DNA of 64,000 bases from CAIYOL01 sp964494805 (GTDB taxonomy: Bacteria; Planctomycetota; Phycisphaerae; Sedimentisphaerales; Anaerobacaceae). The stretch is from contig CAZBST010000006.1 in the NCBI GenBank assembly GCA_964494805.1, forward strand, positions 65,352 to 129,351, given 5' to 3'. Position 1 is the stretch's first letter. Every line of letters begins with the position of its first letter. Below the pieces are notes generated by a model. It worked only from the letters and a program-made list of their open reading frames with translations, had not been told where the DNA came from and made no database searches. Both the position numbers and the translations under genes were made by a program. Below are positions 42,006 to 50,243 of this stretch, piece after piece.

Positions 42006-42566
42006 ATTTTAGCTTCGGCTTCACAGAGGCGCCGAGAGTTGTTAGCTGAAGCCGGCTATAAATTTACGGTTGTTCACCCGGAAATTGATGAGTCGGAGTT
42101 TATGTTTGAGGGGATGGAGACTTGTGAATATGCTGAACGGCTGGCCTTGGCAAAAGCGAAAAATGTAGGTGAAAAGTTTCCTGAGAGTTTGGTTATCGGT
42201 GCGGACACTGTTGTGGATTTTCAGGGGGAAATAATTGGCAAGCCCACTGATGAAAAAGAAGCGGAAGTCATTACGAGAAAGCTATTTGGCGGGCCGCATA
42301 AGGTGATAACCGGCGTTGCGATTGTCAGGACATCTGACGGGGTGGAGATTGTCGAAAGCGAGACCACGACTGTTTATCCTAAAAAATTGACGGATAATCA
42401 GATAGCGGAGCATATTAAAAGCGGAGCGTGGCGGGACAAGGCGGGAGCATATGCGATTAAAGAGGGTGGGGACGCGTTTATCGAGCGAATAGAGGGGAGT
42501 TTGACCAATGTGATGGGGCTGCCGATGGAACTTTTGGGGCGGATGATGAAACGAGTTAGTCATTAG
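42006..42566 (+). CDS. maf: Maf-family nucleoside triphosphate pyrophosphatase, start codon unclear
   Basis: The conserved Maf N-terminus, VILASASQRRRELLAEAGY, is encoded from 42003 in this frame, but no ATG, GTG or TTG lies ahead of it. The first standard start is a TTG at 42039, which would delete the SAS.RR substrate loop. The likely start is therefore ATT at 42006 or GTC at 42003, or the upstream sequence carries an error. The rest is normal: HPEIDESEF, VIGADTVVDFQGEIIGKP near residue 65, and GGPHKVITGVAIV. Maf hydrolyses noncanonical or canonical NTPs to NMP and pyrophosphate; a role in septum arrest is known in Bacillus. The reading frame begins 17 bases after the lipoprotein stop. Confidence 0.85.
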   Translation: MLASASQRRRELLAEAGYKFTVVHPEIDESEFMFEGMETCEYAERLALAKAKNVGEKFPESLVIGADTVVDFQGEIIGKPTDEKEAEVITRKLFGGPHKVITGVAIVRTSDGVEIVESETTTVYPKKLTDNQIAEHIKSGAWRDKAGAYAIKEGGDAFIERIEGSLTNVMGLPMELLGRMMKRVSH

Positions 42567-42677
42567 TCGCTAACTGATGGATGTCAGCAAAGCGGGGGAA
42601 CCTATGCGAACTTAGTGGGTGGATTATGAGTATAAATAATCAGGAACATATATTCATAATGCAAGGGACGGTTAAAG

Positions 42678-43643
42678 ATGGAAACAAAAAGAGGGTTTGT
42701 CAACGGGAAACGGGTTTTGGCGGCGATGCTGGCTTGCATTGCAGCGGGAGGATGTTTTTTGCTTTTACAAACTAGGAAACAAAAGGAGCGGAATATGGAT
42801 GAAGTGTTTAAGAAATTAACGGCGGAGGAAGAAAGGGTAATTGTTCATAAAGGAACAGAGCAGCCTTTCAGCGGTAAATATAACGACTATTTCGAGAAGG
42901 GAGTTTATACGTGCAAACGATGCGGGGCGGAGCTGTTCAGGTCGGAATCGAAATTTAAGTCCGAGTGCGGCTGGCCGAGCTTCGACGATGAGATTAAAGG
43001 GGCTGTGAAATGGCGAAAAGATGCAGACGGTGTTCGGACAGAAGCTGTTTGCGCGAAATGCGGGGCGCATTTAGGACATATATTTTCGGGTGAAGGATTT
43101 ACACCGAAGAATGTTCGCTATTGTGTGAATTCCGTTTCGATGAATTTTGTGCCGGAGCAAAAGGTAGAGAAAGCGATATTTGCATCGGGGTGTTTCTGGG
43201 GGACGGAGTATTATTTCAAACAGGCGCCGGGCGTAATATCCACGACTGTCGGATACACGGGCGGCCAAACGAGTAATCCGACATACAAGCAAGTTTGCAC
43301 CGACAGGACGGGCCACGCTGAGGCGGTAGAGGTTACATATGACAGCTCTAAAACGAGTTATGAGGAACTTGTGAAGCTGTTTTTTGAGACGCACGATTTT
43401 ACACAGTTCAATCGGCAGGGGCCTGATGTGGGGACGCAGTACCGGTCGGCGATTTTCTATTTGAATGAGCGACAGCGGGAGACAGCCGTGCGGTTAGTGA
43501 AAGAGCTTGAGAAGAAGGGTTATGATGTCAAGACGCAGATAGTTCCTGCGGGTAAGTTCTGGCCTGCGGAGGAATATCACCAGGATTACTACGAGAAGGC
43601 AGGGTCATCTCCATACTGCCACATATATAAAAAGATATTCTGA
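42678..43643 (+). CDS. msrAB: Methionine sulfoxide reductase, MsrB-MsrA fusion, membrane anchored
   Basis: 321 residues. An N-terminal hydrophobic segment (about 12-30, LAAMLACIAAGGCFLLL) suggests an anchor or lipoprotein signal, so the enzyme probably acts outside the cytoplasm. MsrB comes first: zinc Cys pairs CKRC and CAKC, then GHIFSGEGFTPKNVRYCVNSVSM with the catalytic Cys149. MsrA follows with GCFWG and catalytic Cys172, then GYTGGQTSNPTY and HAEAVEVTYD. In many bacteria the order is MsrA then MsrB, so the reverse order here is worth noting. MsrA and MsrB repair the S and R forms of methionine sulfoxide in proteins using thioredoxin. All catalytic residues are present. Confidence 0.93.
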   Translation: METKRGFVNGKRVLAAMLACIAAGGCFLLLQTRKQKERNMDEVFKKLTAEEERVIVHKGTEQPFSGKYNDYFEKGVYTCKRCGAELFRSESKFKSECGWPSFDDEIKGAVKWRKDADGVRTEAVCAKCGAHLGHIFSGEGFTPKNVRYCVNSVSMNFVPEQKVEKAIFASGCFWGTEYYFKQAPGVISTTVGYTGGQTSNPTYKQVCTDRTGHAEAVEVTYDSSKTSYEELVKLFFETHDFTQFNRQGPDVGTQYRSAIFYLNERQRETAVRLVKELEKKGYDVKTQIVPAGKFWPAEEYHQDYYEKAGSSPYCHIYKKIF

Positions 43644-43770
43644 GGCATACGAGCAACAGGATAAGGCAAAAAATGGAAGATTTTTTTGTTTTTTTCTGTG
43701 CATTATTTCATTTTATTTTTAAGATTAACCATAGGTTATTCCATAATTAGAATTCGAGAAGGGAAACGTT

Positions 43771-44448
43771 ATGCAAATTATGAAGTTAAAAGGGGTGTCA
43801 GGCACCGAGCGCAAAGGATATATTCTTATACTAATGGTACTTATAGTTTTTATTATCGGCGCACTTATCTGGCTCGACCCGACGGGGTTATTTCGCGGGT
43901 CAGGTTCAGGGATGCCGTGGAATGAGGAATACCGACTGGTCCGACCCGGCCAGGAGGTTAAACAGCCAAAGCAGGGACAACCTGAGATTACAGATAATTT
44001 AGTTTTTGCAGGTGCGATGGTGGAAAACGGCGAGGTCAAGGGGGAGGTGAAGGTGTACATTTTGACCGATGGTCGAATAGAGGGTGTCTGGGGAGGTAAA
44101 TACAACCCTGAGCCTAATACAATCTGGGAGGTGGTAGGGTCGCGATTTAGCGGTAATATTGACCCTACAAAAATTTACAGCGACAAAGACGGAGAAGACC
44201 CGAGGAAGCTTTACTTTATAGCGAAGGGTAAAGCTCTTATTATGGTAACAAACACAAAGACCGACAAAATCAAAACCGCGAGCGGAGCAATATATGTAAC
44301 CGGATGGCTTGACAACGAGTACAGGGCGGTCGGCAGAGTAACTATTACATCAAATAAAAAAGAGTATTGGGAGTATTACTGGCATAGCGAAGGAGAGAAG
44401 ACCAAAATGGTGCCGGACTTTGGTCGTCCTTTGCCGGGATTATATTAG
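43771..44448 (+). CDS. Hypothetical membrane-anchored protein
   Basis: 225 residues, unrecognised. A cytoplasmic basic start (MQIMKLKGVSGTERK) precedes one membrane helix (about 17-36) and a soluble outside domain rich in beta-type sequence. The domain opens with an acidic and proline-rich stretch, and contains GEVKGEVKVYILTDGRIEGVWGGKYNPEP and IYVTGWLDNEYRAVGRVTITS. The even pattern of strands suggests a beta-sandwich. A GGGAAACGTT site lies upstream. It ends 50 bases before the convergent pilT gene. No partner gene suggests its role. Confidence 0.6.
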   Translation: MQIMKLKGVSGTERKGYILILMVLIVFIIGALIWLDPTGLFRGSGSGMPWNEEYRLVRPGQEVKQPKQGQPEITDNLVFAGAMVENGEVKGEVKVYILTDGRIEGVWGGKYNPEPNTIWEVVGSRFSGNIDPTKIYSDKDGEDPRKLYFIAKGKALIMVTNTKTDKIKTASGAIYVTGWLDNEYRAVGRVTITSNKKEYWEYYWHSEGEKTKMVPDFGRPLPGLY

Positions 44449-44497
44449 GATGCTGCGGCTGAGTGAGAGAATATCCTCCACGGCATAACAAGAGGAG

Positions 44498-45637
44498 TCA
44501 GCCTCGTTTCATAACGTCAGTGAAGCTAATGATATTGTTGGCCCATTTTTGAGCTTCAAGGAGGTTGATTTTGTCTTCTTTTACGAGTATTGCGAGATGC
44601 TTTTCCATTGTTATCATTTTTTCATTAGGTCCATCTTTGGTTTTTGTCTGCATTTGAGAATAAAGCTGCTCGATTTTGCCGGTACGGATGAGGTTTGCGC
44701 AGGCGTAGCTTTTATTGTTAAGTATTTCCATTGCGACGAGCCGGCCTTTTCCATCCTTTTTTGGTATAAGTTTTTGGCTGATGATGTAAGCAAGACTGAG
44801 CGAGAGCTGATTCTGCACTTCGTTTTGTCTGTCCGGGGGGAAATAATCGAGGATACGTGTTACGGTGCCTGTGGCGTCTCTTGTGTGGAGGGTGGAGAAG
44901 ACGAGGTGGCCTGTCTCGGCGGCCATAAGTGTCATAGCAATAGTTTCAGGGTCTCGCATTTCGCCGACAAATATTATGTCGGGGTCTTCGCGAAGTAGTG
45001 CTCTTAAGCCGTCAATAAAGGAGCTGACGTCCTTTCCGATTTCGCGCTGGGAGATGATAGAATTCTTCTGCTGGTAAATATATTCTATGGGGTCTTCAAT
45101 GGTTATGATTCTGGAGGCGTGTTTTTCGCTGATTCGGTCTATCAGGGAGGCGATGGTAGTAGATTTGCCGGCGCCGGTGATTCCGGTTATGAGGACAAGT
45201 CCCTGCTTTCGGTCGATGATGTCCTCCCAGATGTCGTTGGGAAAGCCGATAGATTCGACTTTTGGGATGTGCAGAGATAAAGCCCGAATTGCGGCGCAAA
45301 GCCCATCGTTTTCCTTAAAGACGTTTATTCTGAACTGTAGAGAGCCCAATCTATAAGAGGAATCTACGCTGTGCTGGCCTTGGAGTTTACTTATGTTTTC
45401 GTCGCTCAAAAGGGGGTAGATAAGCTGCTTAGCGATTTCTTCAGTTACAGTGAGGCCTTTGAACTTTACGAGTTCGCCATCGATGCGATAAACAGGAGGG
45501 ACGCCGATTTTGATATGCAAATCTGAAACTCTCATAGCGCCTTTTTCCTCGAAGTAGGCCAGCATATCGAGGATGCTCCAATTACCGAGATTTTCTGTTG
45601 AATAGACCTTAGCCGAAGCGGGATATTGTTCAGACAT
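44498..45637 (-). CDS. pilT: PilT/PilU-type twitching ATPase
   Basis: 379 residues, the PilT length. Walker A is GITGAGKST at 152-160, the Asp box lies in ITIEDPIEYIYQ near 182, Walker B is DPDIIFVGEMRDPET near 220, and the His box is TGHLVFSTLHTRDATG near 243. The N-terminal PAS-like domain has DLHIKIGVPPVYRIDGEL near 40. It lacks the zinc Cys pairs of GspE, as expected. PilT powers pilus retraction. No type IV pilus gene is beside it, and the assembly ATPase here is GspE about 20 kb away, so its partner pilus genes must be elsewhere. It runs opposite to the flanking genes. Confidence 0.93.
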   Translation of the reverse strand: MSEQYPASAKVYSTENLGNWSILDMLAYFEEKGAMRVSDLHIKIGVPPVYRIDGELVKFKGLTVTEEIAKQLIYPLLSDENISKLQGQHSVDSSYRLGSLQFRINVFKENDGLCAAIRALSLHIPKVESIGFPNDIWEDIIDRKQGLVLITGITGAGKSTTIASLIDRISEKHASRIITIEDPIEYIYQQKNSIISQREIGKDVSSFIDGLRALLREDPDIIFVGEMRDPETIAMTLMAAETGHLVFSTLHTRDATGTVTRILDYFPPDRQNEVQNQLSLSLAYIISQKLIPKKDGKGRLVAMEILNNKSYACANLIRTGKIEQLYSQMQTKTKDGPNEKMITMEKHLAILVKEDKINLLEAQKWANNIISFTDVMKRG

Positions 45638-45936
45638 ATATCACCTTAAATAAAGTAAACCGTTTATCCATCTGTGGCGGATTAATTTTAACCATTTTAC
45701 CACGGCAGTGAGTGTATGGCAAATTTATGTTTTTTATTGGACGGCCAATTTCGGGCCGGTGCGGCTTCGAATGGCGATTAAATGCAGACTAAATTTGGTT
45801 TTTACTGGCTTTGCGAGGGGATACAGCTATAATCTTGTGCTACGTATTTCATAATGCCGTAAGGCATCCCTTACGGAGAAGGCAACGGTGAACAGGATGC
45901 GAGATACAAATCCGCCTCCGGCGGACAAGCGTTAGT
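45638..45936 (+). other. Intergenic region with two hairpins before lptD
   Basis: About 300 bases between divergent pilT and lptD. It contains CCGTAAGG-CATC-CCTTACGG (45857-45876) and TCCGCC-TCC-GGCGGA (45911-45925). The last is 11 bases before the lptD ATG, where no clear ribosome binding site is seen. GGCAACG and TTAGTATG here recall the core of the palindromic element at the end of the window, but the match is too short to claim. Confidence 0.45.
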
Positions 45937-48900
45937 ATGTTAAAGAAAAAGTTATTTATTTTGATAATGCTGGTTTTGGCGGGTGAGGCGGTTTCGTTTG
46001 CTGTTGGGGGTGAGGTTTCTCAGCAAAGAGCCAAGGCCTTTGCAGGTCAGGATTTACAGCTGTCGGGGCAGGAGGTTATAAGCTACAGAAGCGACAGCGG
46101 CGAGCATATACTTGTTTTCCAAAGCGGATTCTCGATGTCGATAGGGGCGAATCAATTTCATAGCGATAGCGCGGTGGTATGGGTGAAGGAGGCAACAACC
46201 GGAATTTTGGGTGAAAGCGGGATTGATTATAAGGTAAAAGCGTATCTTGAAGGCAGTGTGTCGGTTAAAAAAGGCAAAAGCGCCAAGGCAACCGATTTGA
46301 GCCAAACAGTAGTTGAAAATGGCGTGTCGATGGTAGTTCAGTTTGATGTGAGCGGGGAGGTTTTTGTCACGGCGGAGAAAAGAGAAACCGCCGACCCTCG
46401 AGGATTAGAGCTTTATAAAAAAGCTGAGGCGGCAATTGTACCGGGTGGGCCGAAGTTTGTTACTCAAACGGAAACAAAGGTACCTGAATTGCCGAGAGAG
46501 GAGATTCGGGAGGAAAAGCACCCTAAAGAAGTAATTGCTGCCCCTACTGAATCTAAAGAAGGGATTAAACCTAAAGAAGAGATAACTACGGCTTCCCACA
46601 AAGCTAAGAAAGAGCATTTGCCGGCTTCTAAAAAGCCACGGCAGCCGGGCTTACTTGAAATGATGTTTGGCGGGGGCGAGGGTGAGAGAAAGTCGGTCAG
46701 GGGAGTTAAAGCGGTTGCAAAGACAGAAGTGAAAGGTCCCCGCTTTGTATATCCTGTTAATATAGCACCTGCAGGTGAGGTTGAACCAAAGATAGAGCGA
46801 ACCAAGGCGCCGGACGGGACAGATGTTGCAACGGTGGTTGGGAGGTTCTATGTGTGGCAGAAGCAAGATGAGATAGGAGGATTGCTGGAACTGGAGGCAG
46901 AAGCGGCAGTTATATTTTATTCCGGCTCGGGGTCCGGTGAAGAGAAAGCTAACGAAGGGGAATTTTTGGCCAGGGGCGGAGTGCAGGCAATTTATATGTC
47001 CGGGGACGTTGTGATGACCGAGGGGCAGCGGACGATTCGAGCTGACGAGATGTATTACGATTTTCAAAACAAGAGGGCGATTGCGGTAAATGCGGTGATG
47101 AGGAATTTCGATGTGGAGCGGGGTATTCCGATATATGTTCGTGCGGTGAAGTTACGGCGGATAGCAGAGGATAAATTTTCTGCTGAGAACGTCATATTGA
47201 CAAGCAGTGAATTTTATCTGCCGCAGATTTCTCTTACGGCGTCGAGTGTGATTATTACTGATACGACGGCAATCGATGCTCAAAAGGGCAAGGTATCAAA
47301 GAGCAGTTATGATGTCCAGATGCGTGATGTTCGCTTTAAGAAAGGTAAGCGAACGCTATTTTACTGGCCATATATGCGTGCCAACTTTGAAAGACCGGAT
47401 ATTCCTATTAAAAGCGTACATACCGGCCATGATAACGCTTTCGGGACATTTGTTGAGAGTCGCTGGTATTTGTCTCGTTTGTTGGGGTTGCGAGAACCAG
47501 AGGGGACGGACAGCACTCTTCTGCTTGATTATTATAGTAAGCGCGGCTTTGGCAGTGGTGTTGAAGTTAATTATGAGAGAGAGAATTATTACGGCGAATT
47601 TTTAGGTTATGTGATAAACGACCACGGCGAAGACCGGCTTGGGAGGATGAGGAGCCGAAAAGACCTTAAGCCGGACCGAGAGCTTCGCGGTCGGCTTACT
47701 TGGCGACACAGGCAGTTTCTGCCCTATAACTGGCAGCTGACAACGGGACTTAGTTACATCTCTGACGAACATTTTATCGAGAGTTTTTATCGCAGGGAGT
47801 TTAACACAGGCGAAAAGCAGGAGACGTATATTCATCTGCAGCGTCTTCAGGACAACTGGGCGTTGTCTTTTTTAGGCAAAGCGCGCATAAACAGATTTGC
47901 TGATGAGCTGGAAGAGCTGCCCAGTGTTGAGTTTCACTTGACGGGCAAGTCACTTTTTGAAGACAGGTTCACTTTGTACAGTGATACCGAGTTCGGCCGG
48001 CTGCGTCAGAAGATAGGCAAGGACCATTCTGAGCCGATACGTTTGGGCCTGCCGCGTGTAGCGACGAATTTGACGGACATCAGCGAAGAGCGGTTTACGT
48101 TTGCATCGCACCGGACAGAGCTTGATATGCCGATTCGTGCAGAACCGTTTAAGATTATTCCATATGTGGCAGGGACGTTCGGCTACGACAACCGCAGCGG
48201 TTTTACAAGAACGCTTGTTGACGGTAGCAATACAGGCAGTTTCGGGGAGAAAAGTGTTTGGATTGGGGAGGCGGGCGTTCGAGTTTTTCCCAGGCCTGTC
48301 TGGAAGACTTATCCTAATGTGAAGTCTCGACTCTGGGATTTGAGTCAATTGCGTCATATCATAAGGCCATACCTGACGGCGGTCGTTTATGGAGAGAGCG
48401 ACGATGTTGTTGAACAGCATGATGCGTTGAGCGCAGGAATTTCTCAACGGCTGCTAACCAAGCGCGGTCCTGAAGGGCAGCAGCAGACCGTCGAGTGGAT
48501 GCGTTTAGATACTGAGGTTACGTGGCTGAACCATACCGGCGAGGCGAGAGATGCAAGTCCCGACCGGTATATGTGGACGCGTCCGATTGTGCCTCTTCGG
48601 GTGCTTTCGGCCCCTGAGATATTTAACGGAGATATGATTACTCATGATGGGTTGCGGTCGACGGGTCTTCATAGATTTGAGAATTGGGGGCCAAGGCGAG
48701 ATTACTTTAGTGTCGACTATATCTGGCGTATAAGCGGTACTACGGCGTTATTGAGCGATTTAAATTTTGATATTCGAAGCACCGTGGTCCAGCAATTTAA
48801 TGTCGGTTTTTCCCATCTATGCTGGCCTAATTTGAGTTATTATATAGGGAGCAGATATTTAAGGCGCGTGAGGGTCCTAGATGAGGAAGGTTCGAATACG

Positions 48901-49164
48901 TTTATTTTTGCGATTAATTATGTTCTTGACCCGCGGTATACGATTGTTATTGCGCAGGAGTGTGACCTTGATTACGGTGTGAATGTACGAAGTGATATAA
49001 CGCTGTTGCGGCGGTATCACAGGATGTATTACGGTCTTACGTTCAGTGCGGATGAATCGCTGGACAGACGGGCAGTGGTGTTTAGTATATGGCCTCAGGG
49101 TGTTCCAGAGCTGGGAATTGATCAGAGAAGATATACAGGTTTGACCGGGCCGGCGGATTATTGA
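45937..49164 (+). CDS. lptD: LptD/OstA-like LPS-assembly outer-membrane protein
   Basis: 1075 residues. A signal peptide (MLKKKLFILIMLVLAGEAVSFAVGG) is followed by a region with Lys/Glu-rich linkers (about 145-250) and two OstA/LptA-like beta segments, the second with SGDVVMTEGQRTIRADEMYYDFQNKRAIAVNAVMR near 350. From about 450 the barrel domain is recognised from its order of amphipathic strands (for example YWPYMRANFERPDIPIKS and LLDYYSKRGFGSGVEVNY). LptD, with a lipoprotein partner LptE, inserts lipopolysaccharide into the outer leaflet of the outer membrane. The long N-terminal part makes it larger than E. coli LptD (about 785 residues). No lptE is adjacent. Its presence implies an LPS-bearing outer membrane. 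Confidence 0.85.
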   Translation: MLKKKLFILIMLVLAGEAVSFAVGGEVSQQRAKAFAGQDLQLSGQEVISYRSDSGEHILVFQSGFSMSIGANQFHSDSAVVWVKEATTGILGESGIDYKVKAYLEGSVSVKKGKSAKATDLSQTVVENGVSMVVQFDVSGEVFVTAEKRETADPRGLELYKKAEAAIVPGGPKFVTQTETKVPELPREEIREEKHPKEVIAAPTESKEGIKPKEEITTASHKAKKEHLPASKKPRQPGLLEMMFGGGEGERKSVRGVKAVAKTEVKGPRFVYPVNIAPAGEVEPKIERTKAPDGTDVATVVGRFYVWQKQDEIGGLLELEAEAAVIFYSGSGSGEEKANEGEFLARGGVQAIYMSGDVVMTEGQRTIRADEMYYDFQNKRAIAVNAVMRNFDVERGIPIYVRAVKLRRIAEDKFSAENVILTSSEFYLPQISLTASSVIITDTTAIDAQKGKVSKSSYDVQMRDVRFKKGKRTLFYWPYMRANFERPDIPIKSVHTGHDNAFGTFVESRWYLSRLLGLREPEGTDSTLLLDYYSKRGFGSGVEVNYERENYYGEFLGYVINDHGEDRLGRMRSRKDLKPDRELRGRLTWRHRQFLPYNWQLTTGLSYISDEHFIESFYRREFNTGEKQETYIHLQRLQDNWALSFLGKARINRFADELEELPSVEFHLTGKSLFEDRFTLYSDTEFGRLRQKIGKDHSEPIRLGLPRVATNLTDISEERFTFASHRTELDMPIRAEPFKIIPYVAGTFGYDNRSGFTRTLVDGSNTGSFGEKSVWIGEAGVRVFPRPVWKTYPNVKSRLWDLSQLRHIIRPYLTAVVYGESDDVVEQHDALSAGISQRLLTKRGPEGQQQTVEWMRLDTEVTWLNHTGEARDASPDRYMWTRPIVPLRVLSAPEIFNGDMITHDGLRSTGLHRFENWGPRRDYFSVDYIWRISGTTALLSDLNFDIRSTVVQQFNVGFSHLCWPNLSYYIGSRYLRRVRVLDEEGSNTFIFAINYVLDPRYTIVIAQECDLDYGVNVRSDITLLRRYHRMYYGLTFSADESLDRRAVVFSIWPQGVPELGIDQRRYTGLTGPADY

Positions 49165-49206
49165 CAGCGTGAAGTGAAATACGAAATACGATTTAAGGAG
49201 AGTGTT

Positions 49207-50151
49207 ATGGCATTAGTTGATACTAAGAAGATGTTCAAAATGGCGTACAAAAATGGCTATGCAATCGGAGCGTTCAATGTGAACAATATGGAAATCACGC
49301 AGGGAATTATTGAAGCGGTAGCTGAAGAAAAAGCACCGCTTATCCTGCAGGTGTCCAGAGGCGCGCGTAAATATGCAGGCATTAGCTATTTACGAGCAAT
49401 TATAGATACAGCGGTTGCAGAAAATCCTGATGTTCCTATCGTGATGCACCTGGACCACGGTGACACTTTTGAGACCTGTAAACAATTTGTCGATGACGGT
49501 TTTACATCGGTTATGATAGATGCTTCGAAATTGCCATTCGAGGAGAACATCCGAGTCACCAAACAAGTAGTTAAATATGCGCATCAGCACAACGTGGTAG
49601 TCGAGGCAGAGCTTGGTCAGTTAGGCGGAATAGAGGAAGACGTGGTTGGAGTCGATGATATCAGCAAGCACCTGACGGACCCCGAGCAGGCGGAAGAATT
49701 TGTTGAGAAAAGCGGCTGTGACTCGCTGGCGGTGGCGTGCGGAACCAGTCACGGCGCCTACAAGTTCAAAAGTGAGCCGAAGCTGGCCTTCGATGTTATA
49801 CAGAAGATAGCTGATAAGCTGCCTGGATTTCCGTTAGTTATGCACGGTTCAAGCAGCGTATTGCGTGAGTTTGTGGACCTTATTAACAAATACGGCGGCA
49901 ATATGCCGAATGCGATGGGCGTGCCGGAGGAGGCTATCAGCAAAGCGGCGAAAATGGCAGTGTGCAAGGTCAATATCGATACAGATTTACGGTTGGCGGT
50001 GACCGCCAAGATCAGAGAGGTTCTTACAGAGAAGCCCGCCGAGTTTGACCCGCGTAAATACCTTGGTCCGGGCAGAGAAGCTATTAAAGAGATGGTCAAG
50101 CACAAGCTGCAGGTTTTGGGCTGCGCCGGTAAAGCGGCGGAGTGTATGTGA
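49207..50151 (+). CDS. fba: Class II fructose-bisphosphate aldolase
   Basis: About 314 residues starting at the ATG at 49207 with AAGGAGAGTG upstream; an in-frame extension to 49174 is read through an ATACGAAATACG repeat and is unlikely to be translated. Class II aldolase motifs are present: zinc-binding HLDHGDTFETCKQFVDDGFTSVMIDASKLPFEEN near 75-115, GQLGGIEEDVVG near 138, and a second zinc-binding segment LVMHGSSSV near 210, then KVNIDTDLRLAVT near 255. It cleaves fructose 1,6-bisphosphate in glycolysis or runs in reverse in gluconeogenesis. It follows lptD after 42 bases but is a separate function. Confidence 0.93.
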   Translation: MALVDTKKMFKMAYKNGYAIGAFNVNNMEITQGIIEAVAEEKAPLILQVSRGARKYAGISYLRAIIDTAVAENPDVPIVMHLDHGDTFETCKQFVDDGFTSVMIDASKLPFEENIRVTKQVVKYAHQHNVVVEAELGQLGGIEEDVVGVDDISKHLTDPEQAEEFVEKSGCDSLAVACGTSHGAYKFKSEPKLAFDVIQKIADKLPGFPLVMHGSSSVLREFVDLINKYGGNMPNAMGVPEEAISKAAKMAVCKVNIDTDLRLAVTAKIREVLTEKPAEFDPRKYLGPGREAIKEMVKHKLQVLGCAGKAAECM

Positions 50152-50243
50152 AAGACGCGTTAAATGGTTACGGTTGCGAAGTTCGTATCGTCTGACATTT
50201 TTACGGTTTGGCAATTGGTGATTGGTAACTGGTAATTAGTAAA

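Noticed and set aside
45857..45945. Fifth copy of the palindromic element upstream of lptD
   Set aside because: GGCAACG and TTAGTATG are shared with copy D, but no terminal repeats and no GCCGCAA core were found, so the match is too weak.
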